Origin: an uncultured Mycoplasmatota bacterium
GTDB lineage: Bacteria > Bacillota_I > Bacilli_A > RF39 > UBA660
Assembly (NCBI GenBank): GCA_900552335.1
Contig: URZL01000012.1
Location: forward strand, 1-24,089
Direction of reading: 5' to 3'
Length of the DNA stretch: 24,089 bases
A program made the position numbers and the translations under genes. This document shows positions 7,914-15,318 of the stretch, piece by piece (position 1 is the first letter of the stretch; every line of letters starts with the position of its first letter). The notes under the pieces are model-generated. The model had not been told where the DNA came from. It saw nothing but the letters and a program-made list of their open reading frames with translations, and did no database searches.

Positions 7914-9032
7914 TCATTTCAATTTAATGCTTTTAATGACAGCAGTACCTTTTGCATTTACTGTTCCATCAATCCATAAATAATATAGTCCACTTAAACT
8001 AGAGATGTCTAACTCATTTGTACCCACTTTTAATGTAATACTATTTGCATCTGAAGGCTTAGATGTTGTAGATGTAGTAAAACCAACTTTCGGACTTCCA
8101 GATGTAAAAGTGGACTCACATTCCACAATTAGTTTATTATACTTACTAATATTAATACTATTTGTTGAACGAAATCTTGGTTGTATTGTACCACTTGTAT
8201 TGTTTCCATTACCGGTTAAAGTAATAGAATTACTATTTACAGTATAAGAGGTTCCATATTCAGAATTAATTTTTGTAAATCCTGATATTATTTCACTATT
8301 TAAACCAGATCCTAACGTTCCACCAAATAGCACGGTTGCTTGTAATCCAGCTGATTTCCAATAATTCCATATACCATCATAGAATATCTGGATAGAATCT
8401 GTATCAGAATCATATCTAATATTTATTTTATTGTTTAAACGACTAATTTCTTGTGTATTATTATTAACAAGTGTTGATAAATTATTACCCATTGTTGATA
8501 GTTCTTCTTTTGTTGCATATACATTTCCTAAATTACTTACTAAATTATCAACCTCATCTTTTGAATAAACATTACTAACGTTTCCTGTTCCATTATCTAA
8601 CATTGCTACATATTTATTTGTTAAAGCATCAAATCCTATGATACAATTTCCAGCTTTTCTTTCTCCTACAATAATTCCGCTATTATAGTTTTTGTATACA
8701 TAATAGGCATCATTTGATATACAAACACTGACATTTCCTTCTCTATCTAAATAGAGTTTTCCTTCTCCATCTATGGTTCCTCTATAATCTAGACTTTCTC
8801 CTTTTTTTGTACTTCCTTGATGTTCCTTATCAAACAAGAATTCATAGACTCCATCATTTTCTATCGCATACAAATTGGCAGATTCTACTAATCCCTCTAC
8901 ACTAGACGCTAGTGCCTTCTTTTTACTTTCTTCTATTACATTTGTTATCATGGGTATTGTGATTAATGTAGTCACGGATAATATAACAATCACAGCTAAT
9001 AATTCTATTAATGTAAATCCTTTTTCTTTCAT
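7914..9032 (-). CDS. Type IV prepilin fused to fibre-like stalk and beta-sandwich tip
   Basis: A 372-residue protein. Residues 1-30 are a type IV prepilin leader and N-terminal helix (KGFTLIELLAVIVILSV; cleavage after Gly5, Glu10). Residues 30-135 look like a pilin head, with a possible disulfide Cys104-Cys130. Residues 155-205 hold two YSKDEVDNL / YATKEEL type repeats and a coiled coil of a sort common in phage tail fibres. Residues 205-230 are a short strand-rich piece, and 231-372 a Ser/Thr/Asn/Gly-rich beta-sandwich-like domain resembling fibre tips or carbohydrate-binding modules. The ATG at 9030-9032 is supported by AAGGAAGG; an in-frame GTG and ATG further upstream (9113, 9104) lack ribosome sites. 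It has its own promoter and terminator and no assembly genes nearby. A role as adhesive or minor pilin is inference. Confidence 0.8.
   Translation of the reverse strand: MKEKGFTLIELLAVIVILSVTTLITIPMITNVIEESKKKALASSVEGLVESANLYAIENDGVYEFLFDKEHQGSTKKGESLDYRGTIDGEGKLYLDREGNVSVCISNDAYYVYKNYNSGIIVGERKAGNCIIGFDALTNKYVAMLDNGTGNVSNVYSKDEVDNLVSNLGNVYATKEELSTMGNNLSTLVNNNTQEISRLNNKINIRYDSDTDSIQIFYDGIWNYWKSAGLQATVLFGGTLGSGLNSEIISGFTKINSEYGTSYTVNSNSITLTGNGNNTSGTIQPRFRSTNSINISKYNKLIVECESTFTSGSPKVGFTTSTTSKPSDANSITLKVGTNELDISSLSGLYYLWIDGTVNAKGTAVIKSIKLK
8971..9032 (-). repeat. Dispersed repeat: shared prepilin 5' coding block
   Basis: These 62 bases match positions 1-62 with about four differences. The similarity continues into the leaders as separated blocks. 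It is the constant part of a prepilin gene family whose members lie at least 9 kb apart. Confidence 0.9.
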
Positions 9033-9157
9033 ATAATCTTCCTTCCTTTTTATAGCAACAAAAAAAGAAGAGGTATTTAAAATACCCCCCCCCCGTTTGC
9101 ACATAGCAAACACAAAAAAATTTACTATCTACAAACTATATTACTATTTTTATGTAC
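9033..9157 (-). promoter_or_regulatory. Structured prepilin leader B with G10 run and attenuator-like hairpin
   Basis: The leader starts near 9157 and shares with leader A the block ATAGTAATATAGTTTGTA, the block TGCTATnTGCAAAC, the G-run and ACCTCTT followed by T. GTTTGC-TATGT-GCAAAC (9111-9095) is a perfect local hairpin; alternatively GTTTGTA (9136-9130) pairs with TGCAAAC (9101-9095), so the two are mutually exclusive. The last four G of the run plus TAT pair with ATACCTC to form an 8-bp stem followed by TTCTTTTTTT, which has the form of an intrinsic terminator ahead of the gene. The family is not recognised. Confidence 0.6.
9085..9094 (-). repeat. Homopolymer run, 10 G on the coding strand
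   Basis: Ten C on the plus strand, G10 in the leader RNA. With ten bases, the upstream GTG/ATG at 9113 and 9104 are in frame with the prepilin; nine or eleven would break that frame. It matches the G11 run of leader A in position. Confidence 0.95.
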
Positions 9158-9163
9158 ACATTT

Positions 9164-9192
9164 AATATATCATAAAAATATCTATTTATCAA
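9164..9192 (-). promoter_or_regulatory. Sigma-A type promoter for prepilin B
   Basis: On the minus strand TTGATA (9192-9187) and TATATT (9169-9164) are separated by 17 bases. The start near 9157 gives a leader of about 125 bases, close to that of prepilin A. It lies just after the stop of the HerA-like gene. Confidence 0.7.
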
Positions 9193-9196
9193 TAAA

Positions 9197-10936
9197 TTAT
9201 TTCCATCTATTGAAAACATCACAGTTACTACTATGTGGTTCTGGATTTGGAAGTTCCATCTGAATAATCAAAGGGACTTTAAAAGCCTTACCAAATGCTA
9301 CACAAGTACCAGGTTGCAATGTTTTTTGTTTTTCCACAATTTCAGCATTAATATTTGGAAGCATTTTTTTAATATAATCTAAATCTCTTGGATGATTCAT
9401 TTTAAATATCATAAAATTGCTACACTGTGAAATAACAGTCTCCGAAATTTCTACTGGTCTTTGTGAAATCAAGTTAAAAATTAAACCATATTTTCTTCCT
9501 TCTTTGGCAACCCTTTCAAAAATGTTGTATCCAATTAAATAGTTATCCGTATCGTTTTGAACATATCTGTGAGCTTCTTCCAAAAAAATATGGAAAGGAA
9601 TACTTGCTCTCACTTTTAATTTTTTTGTAAAATCAAATAGCATTCTAGTATAAACTTTTGTAATTACCTTAGCAATAGAATCATCTATATCTTCTAAGTT
9701 AAAATTAATAATTTGTGCTTTTCCATCTTGACATGCTACAAGAGACGAAATATAAGATTCTAAAGTAACATAAGAAGGATAACTAAAATAAGTTGCATTT
9801 TGACTGATAGCAATAGAATGTAATCTTACTTTTAAAGTAATTGCTTCGTTATACATTTTATCATTACGTAAAAGTCCTTCTGAAATTAAGGTAAATTCTA
9901 GAGCTTTCTCTAAATCCTGTAATGTATAAAAGTTGGTCTTTTTAGGTTCATAAGCATCATATTCATCATGAATAAAACTTGAAATATACTCTGTAACTAA
10001 AATACTTTCTGTAAATTCACCATCTTTATCAATGGTAAAACACTCTCTAAATTTTCGAACATAACCAATTCCTTGTACAGGAGAATTCAAATTAAATTCA
10101 TTCGTAGAACAACTTGCTAGAATAGAAAAAATATCATTTCTTTTAGCCGTAGAAGTTTGATTTGTATATAAAATAGTCATAATAGCTTTAGCAATTAAAT
10201 GATTTTTATAACGATTAGCTTGCTCATCTGATTCTGAAAATATACTAACTAATTTCAACATTCTTTCAATAATAGGTAACTGAGAATGACTGTCTGCCCC
10301 TAATAATAAAGCAATATCATCTATTCCTAGTAGCCATAATGGAATTCTTAAAATAGAACCATCTGTATCATTTAAATTGGTTGTATAATATTTAAAATGA
10401 TAATTAGGATTATAAGCATTTAATTTTGAAAAAGCATTATGATACTCTCCATATGCATCAAATATAAAGAAATTAGAACGAAAAGGAACTATTTTTGTTT
10501 TTTCAAAAATATTTTGTAATAATCTAGCAACCCCATAAGATTTACCACTACCTGTATTACCAAAAATAGCCATATGGTTACTGAATAATTCATTAATATC
10601 GACATAAATAGGACAATTGCTGTATAGAGGTGAATAACCCAAAAATAAATTATTTTCTGTATCTTTTCCAACTAAATATTTTAATTCCTCTTCCGTAATT
10701 AAACGTATCTTAGAATTTAAAGATGGCTTCATTATTAAACCAGCTAAAAAATGATCATTTAAAATTTCTCCTAAAAAGTGAACAGTTACTTTCACACCAT
10801 CAATATCTTCAATTTCACCAATAATTTTTCTATTTCCATCTTCAAAAATAATATGCATATTCATTAAATTAGAAGATACACTTTCTAATTCGATATGCGC
10901 TAAAGTATTACTAATATACACTATTTTACCAACCAT
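9197..10936 (-). CDS. HerA-like P-loop ATPase (HAS-barrel, DUF87 type)
   Basis: A 579-residue ATPase of the HerA/FtsK superfamily. An N-terminal HAS-barrel-like beta domain (1-80) precedes Walker A GNTGSGKS (126-133), a FDAYGEY motif (159-165), Walker B FHIFLEEAH (448-456) and a SQRP motif (491-494) near an arginine-finger position. Such proteins form hexameric rings that move along DNA; in archaea HerA works with the NurA nuclease at double-strand ends. No NurA, SIR2 or other partner is next to it here. Instead it is the last gene of the ftsY - membrane protein - ylxM run, nine bases after ylxM, with AGGTGAG before the ATG. Its role in this operon is unknown. Length is normal for bacterial members. 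Confidence 0.85.
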   Translation of the reverse strand: MVGKIVYISNTLAHIELESVSSNLMNMHIIFEDGNRKIIGEIEDIDGVKVTVHFLGEILNDHFLAGLIMKPSLNSKIRLITEEELKYLVGKDTENNLFLGYSPLYSNCPIYVDINELFSNHMAIFGNTGSGKSYGVARLLQNIFEKTKIVPFRSNFFIFDAYGEYHNAFSKLNAYNPNYHFKYYTTNLNDTDGSILRIPLWLLGIDDIALLLGADSHSQLPIIERMLKLVSIFSESDEQANRYKNHLIAKAIMTILYTNQTSTAKRNDIFSILASCSTNEFNLNSPVQGIGYVRKFRECFTIDKDGEFTESILVTEYISSFIHDEYDAYEPKKTNFYTLQDLEKALEFTLISEGLLRNDKMYNEAITLKVRLHSIAISQNATYFSYPSYVTLESYISSLVACQDGKAQIINFNLEDIDDSIAKVITKVYTRMLFDFTKKLKVRASIPFHIFLEEAHRYVQNDTDNYLIGYNIFERVAKEGRKYGLIFNLISQRPVEISETVISQCSNFMIFKMNHPRDLDYIKKMLPNINAEIVEKQKTLQPGTCVAFGKAFKVPLIIQMELPNPEPHSSNCDVFNRWK

Positions 10937-10944
10937 ACTCTCAC

Positions 10945-11235
10945 CTATTCCTCTATAATATCAAGTAATTCCTTTTCAAGATTACTACCTTTTATTATTT
11001 TTTTTATTCTTTTACTTTTTTCATCAATCTTTAAATTATCTTCTAAATATAGTAATTTATTTTCACTATCTTTAATATTTTTAAAAACAGCATTTCGAGA
11101 AACTTGATAATTTTCACTAATTTCTCCTAAACTATAATTGTTAAAATAATAATCTTCAAAATAACATTGTTGTTTTTCTGTTAAAATACTGCCATAAATA
11201 TCATATAAATCAATAAAATATAAACGATTATCCAT
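10945..11235 (-). CDS. ylxM: YlxM-like helix-turn-helix protein of the SRP pathway
   Basis: A 96-residue protein of the UPF0122/YlxM (p13) family. The sigma-like helix-turn-helix is plain: LTEKQQCYFEDYYFNNYSLGEISENYQVSRNAVFKNI across residues 18-54. In related bacteria ylxM is encoded beside ffh or ftsY and has been linked to the signal recognition particle; it may bind RNA or DNA. Here ffh itself is absent. Its ATG overlaps the stop of the small membrane gene (ATGGATAA), so translation is likely coupled. A lysine-rich C-terminal part (72-86) could bind nucleic acid. Confidence 0.85.
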   Translation of the reverse strand: MDNRLYFIDLYDIYGSILTEKQQCYFEDYYFNNYSLGEISENYQVSRNAVFKNIKDSENKLLYLEDNLKIDEKSKRIKKIIKGSNLEKELLDIIEE

Positions 11236-11455
11236 AAAGCATTCCTAATAATACTAAAATCGCAGCTACTATATATAAAATAGTAAATCCCTTTCTTTTA
11301 TAAATTTTATAATTATTGTAACTCATAACTAGTAATGTCAAAATAAATAGTATCTCTAAAATTAAAAGAACAGGAACAAAAAAATTAATAATTAAAAAGA
11401 TAACAATTAAAGCTGTTAAAATGGCTTGAATCCATACTCCTATATTTTTATTCAT
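11228..11455 (-). CDS. Small membrane protein between ftsY and ylxM
   Basis: A 75-residue protein with two or three hydrophobic segments: about residues 6-25 and 26-43 (IQAILTALIVIFLIINFFVP and LLILEILFILTLLVM), then a basic turn YNNYKIYKRKG and a last segment ending in LLGMLYG. I do not recognise a family. The frame is open further up, but the ATG at 11455 overlaps the ftsY stop (GATGAATAA) and fits a tight operon; the longer form would overlap ftsY by 59 bases. Its fixed position between two SRP-related genes suggests a link to membrane protein insertion, but that is inference only. Confidence 0.65.
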   Translation of the reverse strand: MNKNIGVWIQAILTALIVIFLIINFFVPVLLILEILFILTLLVMSYNNYKIYKRKGFTILYIVAAILVLLGMLYG

Positions 11456-12431
11456 CTTTATCACCCAATCCTTTAAATAAACCATAGATATATTTTTCAA
11501 TATCAAATATTTTTAAATCTTCTTTTTTTTCACCTAAACCAATATATTTCACTGGAATTCCAACCATTTCTTTAATGGCTAGAACAATTCCTCCTCTAGC
11601 AGTTCCATCTAATTTTGTTAAAATAATCCCTGTAATATTCGTAATTTCTTTGAAACTTTTTGCTTGACTAATACCATTTTGACCAGTCGTTGCATCGATT
11701 ACAAGTAATGTTTCATGAGGAGCTCCACTCACATTATTTTCAATTACCTTATTAATTTTAGAAAGTTCATTCATTAAATTCACTTTATTTTGTAAACGTC
11801 CTGCCGTATCAATTAAAACAACATCATAATTTTCATTTTTAGCTTTTTCAAGTCCATCATAGACAACACTAGCAGGATCTGCCCCTTCCTTTTTGACAAT
11901 ATCTGCACCTGTGATTTTTGACCACTCTTCTAATTGTTCAATCGCACCTGCTCTAAAAGTATCACCAGCTATTAATAACACTTTTTTCCCTTCTTGTTTT
12001 AGTTTATAAGCAATCTTTCCAATAGAAGTTGTTTTTCCCACTCCATTAACACCAACAAATAATAAAACAGTTGGGCCTTCTTTTGCATATTGTATTTTAT
12101 TTACAATAATTTCATTTTGAACATAAATAATAAACATTTCGTCTACTATAATTTCTTTTAAATCAGTAGCAGAGGTAATATTTTCTTTTTTTACTCTTTC
12201 TCTAATTTTTTTTGTAAATTCCATTACGGTATTTACACCTATATCAGCGCTTATTAGAATGTCTTCTAATTCTTCGTAATACTCTTCATCAATAATATTG
12301 TGCTTCATTGTAAGAAGATTTAGCTTAGAAGTAAATTCTTTTCTTGTCTTTTCTAATCCTTTATCGTAACTATCTACTAAGTCTTTTTCTTCTTTTTTAA
12401 AGACACCTTTAAATTTATCAAAAAGTCCCAT
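11448..12431 (-). CDS. ftsY: Signal recognition particle receptor FtsY
   Basis: A 327-residue SRP GTPase that docks ribosome-SRP complexes at the membrane. It has a short lysine-rich N-terminal segment (MGLFDKFKGVFKKEEK) that can serve as the amphipathic membrane anchor, the N helical bundle (about 25-110), and the G domain with G1 GVNGVGKTT (127-135), the DTFRAGA motif (157-163), DTAGR near 207-211 and TKLDGTARGG near 272-281. It lacks the long acidic A domain of Escherichia coli, as usual for Bacillota. AAGGAGG precedes the ATG. A minus-strand TACAAT (12462-12457) with a poor -35 is the likely -10. It leads the operon with the membrane protein, ylxM and the HerA-like gene. Confidence 0.96.
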   Translation of the reverse strand: MGLFDKFKGVFKKEEKDLVDSYDKGLEKTRKEFTSKLNLLTMKHNIIDEEYYEELEDILISADIGVNTVMEFTKKIRERVKKENITSATDLKEIIVDEMFIIYVQNEIIVNKIQYAKEGPTVLLFVGVNGVGKTTSIGKIAYKLKQEGKKVLLIAGDTFRAGAIEQLEEWSKITGADIVKKEGADPASVVYDGLEKAKNENYDVVLIDTAGRLQNKVNLMNELSKINKVIENNVSGAPHETLLVIDATTGQNGISQAKSFKEITNITGIILTKLDGTARGGIVLAIKEMVGIPVKYIGLGEKKEDLKIFDIEKYIYGLFKGLGDKDE

Positions 12432-12456
12432 AAAACCTCCTTATCTTCTATTACCC

Positions 12457-12462
12457 ATTGTA
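12457..12462 (-). promoter_or_regulatory. Possible -10 box of the ftsY operon
   Basis: TACAAT on the minus strand, about 20 bases before the ftsY ribosome site. Seventeen bases upstream only TTTAAA is seen as a -35, so this is a weak call. Confidence 0.4.
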
Positions 12463-12504
12463 CACTAATTTTATAAATTTTTAAAGGGATTTTAAACATT
12501 TTTA

Positions 12505-12533
12505 TTACCACATTTAAAAGGTTAGAATATAAT
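12505..12533 (+). promoter_or_regulatory. Promoter of the ABC transporter cassette
   Basis: TTACCA (12505-12510) and a consensus TATAAT (12528-12533) are 17 bases apart on the plus strand. The leader to the TTG start is about 18 bases, too short to hold a riboswitch such as TPP. Confidence 0.65.
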
Positions 12534-12557
12534 ACTAAAGAAGAAAGGGGAATATTT

Positions 12558-13532
12558 TTGAAAAAAATAATTTTATTAATTATTACAATCCTAGTATGTA
12601 CAGCTTTGGTATGGTTAGGATTTTTCCAAAATCAAAAATCTGATTTGAAGAAAGTAAGAGTAGCAGAAGTAACGCATTCTATTTTCTATGCTCCACAATA
12701 TTTAGCGCACTCTTTAGGTTATTTTGAAGAGGAAGGGTTAGATGTTGAATTTATTCTAACAAGTGGTGCAGATAAAGTAACAACTGCTGTTTTATCTGGA
12801 GATGTCGAAATTGGATTTTGTGGTAGTGAGGCTACCATCTATGTATACAATAATGGAGAAAAGGATTATTTAGTTAACTTTGCGGGCTTAACAAAAAAAG
12901 ATGGAAGCTTTTTAGTGTCTAGAAAAAAAGAAAGTTTTGACATTAAAAATCTAGTTGGAAAACACATCATAGCTGGTAGAAAAGCTGGTATGCCAGCAAT
13001 GACACTAGAATATGCTTTAAATCAAAATGGCGTTAAAACAAGTGAGGTAAATTTTGATACTAGTATTGATTTTGCTTCTACAACTGGAGCTTTTATTGGA
13101 GGAACTGGTGACTATGTATCTGTATTTGAGCCAACTGCATCTTCTCTAGAAAAACAAGGAGTTGGTCACATTGTTGCCTCTATTGGTGAATTAGGTGGCA
13201 CTGTTCCATATACTGCCTATAATGCAAGATTAAGTTATATCAAAAATAATGAAGATGTGATAAAAGGATTTACAAAAGCAATTGATAAAGCGTTAGTTTA
13301 TGTAAAAGAACATAATTCTAATGAAATTGCTGAGGCTATATCTAGCTATTTTCCTGACACATCCCTTAATGATATTACAGCTATAGTAGATAGATATAAA
13401 AACATTGATGCCTGGTTTGATAACACGAATATTTCTGAAAAAGATTTTAATCACGTTATGGACATTATGGAAAATGCAGGCGAATTAACAAATAGAGCTC
13501 CTTATAGTAAATTAGTTACAAGTATAAAATAA
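12558..13532 (+). CDS. ABC transporter substrate-binding protein, NMT1/THI5-SsuA type
   Basis: A 324-residue periplasmic-binding-type II protein of the NMT1/THI5-like and SsuA/ThiY group. Residues 4-22 form a hydrophobic segment acting as signal anchor; Cys14 does not sit in a lipobox, because the preceding residue is Val. The binding domain begins at KKVRVAEVTHSIFYAPQYLAHSLGYFEEEGLDVEF (about 31-65), with SGDVEIGFCGSEATI (about 86-100) as the typical second motif. Relatives bind hydroxymethylpyrimidine, sulfonates, taurine or nitrate; the ligand here is not clear. The start is TTG, with AAAGGGG upstream. A terminator follows its stop, separating it from the ATPase and permease genes. Confidence 0.88.
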   Translation: MKKIILLIITILVCTALVWLGFFQNQKSDLKKVRVAEVTHSIFYAPQYLAHSLGYFEEEGLDVEFILTSGADKVTTAVLSGDVEIGFCGSEATIYVYNNGEKDYLVNFAGLTKKDGSFLVSRKKESFDIKNLVGKHIIAGRKAGMPAMTLEYALNQNGVKTSEVNFDTSIDFASTTGAFIGGTGDYVSVFEPTASSLEKQGVGHIVASIGELGGTVPYTAYNARLSYIKNNEDVIKGFTKAIDKALVYVKEHNSNEIAEAISSYFPDTSLNDITAIVDRYKNIDAWFDNTNISEKDFNHVMDIMENAGELTNRAPYSKLVTSIK

Positions 13533-13552
13533 AAAGCCTTTTGGCTTTTTTT
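13531..13552 (+). terminator. Terminator after the binding-protein gene
   Basis: AAAAAGCC and GGCTTTTT pair around TTTT, followed by further T. It overlaps the stop codon and should lower expression of the two downstream genes relative to the binding protein. Confidence 0.8.
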
Positions 13553-13648
13553 GATGAAATACTACTTAAATAAATATTAATTTTCATGTGGATATCCCAA
13601 ACAAAAAACAAAGAGTATCATAAAATAAAAATAGCTAGGAGGGATACA

Positions 13649-14392
13649 TTGGACAGCACTGTTTTAAGTGTGTATAACTTAAAAAAAATTTATCATACAA
13701 AAAAAGAAGAAATTGTAGCTGTGGATAACTTCTCTTTTTCTCTTCATAAAGGAGAAATTGTAGCTATTGTTGGACCAAGTGGTTGTGGAAAATCAACTAT
13801 ACTAAATATGATAGGTGGATTAATTGAAAAATCAGGTGGGAAAATAGATTTTAAAACTAAAAAAAATATTAGCTATATGCTACAAGAAGATGCTTTATTT
13901 CCATTTAGAACAGTTTATAAAAACTGTTTATTAGGACTAGAAATAAAGAATATTAATACCCCAGAAAATCAAAAATACGTAAATAATTTAATTCAAAAAT
14001 ATGGTTTAGAAGAATTTAAAAATAGTTTACCAAGCAATCTTTCAGGTGGCATGAGACAAAGAGTAGCTTTAATTAGAACACTAGCTACTCATCCAAATTT
14101 TATCCTATTAGATGAACCATTTTCAGCATTAGATTTTCAATCCAGATTAATGCTAACCGATGATGTATACAAAATAATTAAAGAAGAAAACATTAGCACT
14201 ATTATCATAACTCATAACATTGAAGAAGCTGCAAGCTTAGCCGATCGTGTCATTGTTTTGTCAGATAGACCAAGTATTATTAAAAATATTTATACAACTA
14301 ATTTTAATGAAATACCAAGCATTAATAGAAAAAACAAAAATTTCAATTCTTTATGTAATCAAATATGGAAGGATATTGATATTCATGTCTAG
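13649..14392 (+). CDS. ABC transporter ATP-binding protein, nitrate/sulfonate/HMP type
   Basis: A 247-residue ABC ATPase that powers the importer. Walker A GPSGCGKST (42-50), signature LSGGMRQR (131-138), Walker B ILLDEP (152-157) and switch His in IIITHN are complete, as in SsuB/TauB/ThiZ relatives. I place the start at TTG 13649, five bases after a strong AGGAGGG; an in-frame ATG at 13586 has no ribosome site and would add 21 residues with no family counterpart. The stop overlaps the permease start by eight bases (ATGTCTAG). No clear promoter lies after the terminator at 13531-13552, so read-through probably supplies its transcript. Confidence 0.92.
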   Translation: MDSTVLSVYNLKKIYHTKKEEIVAVDNFSFSLHKGEIVAIVGPSGCGKSTILNMIGGLIEKSGGKIDFKTKKNISYMLQEDALFPFRTVYKNCLLGLEIKNINTPENQKYVNNLIQKYGLEEFKNSLPSNLSGGMRQRVALIRTLATHPNFILLDEPFSALDFQSRLMLTDDVYKIIKEENISTIIITHNIEEAASLADRVIVLSDRPSIIKNIYTTNFNEIPSINRKNKNFNSLCNQIWKDIDIHV

Positions 14393-15176
14393 TAAAGAAC
14401 ATTGTCTTTTTTTAAAAAAACTAAAAAAAGATAAAATACGAATTCGTATTTTTCAATTTATGATCATTTTCATCTTTGTTATAGGATGGCAATTTTTAGC
14501 TAATAAAGAAATCATTAACACTTTTATTACTTCTAGTCCTAAAAAAGTAGTTGAAACCATTATAATGCTACATCAAACAGGTGAATTATATCATCACATT
14601 TTTGTTACTTTATATGAAACAATATTTAGCTTTGCTATTGGCACAATTTTGGGCTTTTTTATTGCTACACTATTATGGTGGAACAAATTCATTTCCAAAA
14701 TTGTTGATCCTTATTTAACTATCATCAATAGTTTACCTAAAGTTGCACTTGGACCAATTATTATTATATGGGGTGGAGCAGGCATCAAATCTATCGTAAT
14801 AATGGCTTTATTAATTTCAACTATTATTACAATTATTAATGTTACAGATGGATTCAATAGTGCGCCTAGTAATCAGATAAAACTATTAAAAACCTTTAAT
14901 GCTACAAAACTACAAATATTTTTCAAATTAATATTACCTCATTCCTTTAAAATAATCATAAGTGCTTTAAAAATTAACATTAGTATGTCACTCATTGGAG
15001 TAATTATGGGAGAGTTTTTAGTTTCCAAAGAAGGTGTTGGTTATTTAATAGTTTATGGATCACAAACTTTTAATTTAAATCTAGTAATTACAGGTGTTAT
15101 CATTTTAGCTATTCTATCAGCTATTATGTATTATTCTATTTTATATCTAGAAAAAAAACTTAATGAAACCCATTAA
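14385..15176 (+). CDS. ABC transporter permease, SsuC/TauC/ThiX-like
   Basis: A 263-residue inner-membrane permease with about six transmembrane segments, the first at about residues 25-43 (IFQFMIIFIFVIGWQFLA). The EAA-type loop that contacts the ATPase is at LLKTFNATKLQIFFKLILPHS (about 167-187), a good match to the SsuC/TauC group. The ATG at 14385 overlaps the end of the ATPase gene and has GGAAGGA upstream. An earlier in-frame ATG would lie deep within the ATPase gene and is rejected. It completes a full importer with the two preceding genes. Confidence 0.92.
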   Translation: MSSKEHCLFLKKLKKDKIRIRIFQFMIIFIFVIGWQFLANKEIINTFITSSPKKVVETIIMLHQTGELYHHIFVTLYETIFSFAIGTILGFFIATLLWWNKFISKIVDPYLTIINSLPKVALGPIIIIWGGAGIKSIVIMALLISTIITIINVTDGFNSAPSNQIKLLKTFNATKLQIFFKLILPHSFKIIISALKINISMSLIGVIMGEFLVSKEGVGYLIVYGSQTFNLNLVITGVIILAILSAIMYYSILYLEKKLNETH

Positions 15177-15184
15177 GTCTTTTT
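15158..15184 (+). terminator. Terminator of the ABC cassette
   Basis: ACTTAATG (15158-15165) and CATTAAGT (15171-15178) pair around five bases, followed by CTTTTT. It covers the permease stop codon. The following 130 bases up to 15318 are AT-rich, with no gene; the next gene converges from the right. Confidence 0.75.
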
Positions 15185-15318
15185 AAAATTTTTCAATAAA
15201 CTATACTTATAAAATTGTTAAATTCAATTTGAAATATAATATTACATAATTTTGAAAGATTCATTTAAGCTTTTATAATAAGTAAAGAAATCTTTATTTC
15301 TAAAAATTTAATTTTCTA

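Noticed and set aside
7914..9032. Part of a prophage, because of tail-fibre-like repeats and the nearby collagen-like gene
   Set aside because: Neighbours are polC, ftsY and tsa genes; there is no integrase, terminase, capsid or tail gene in the window.
9033..9113. Extended prepilin reading frame through the G-run (GTG at 9113)
   Set aside because: It has no ribosome site and would place 27 residues, including a Gly run, before a normal prepilin leader. The ATG at 9032 has AAGGAAGG at good spacing and matches the paralog.
12534..12557. TPP riboswitch before the NMT1/THI5-like transporter
   Set aside because: The leader is under 25 bases and lacks the CUGAGA element.
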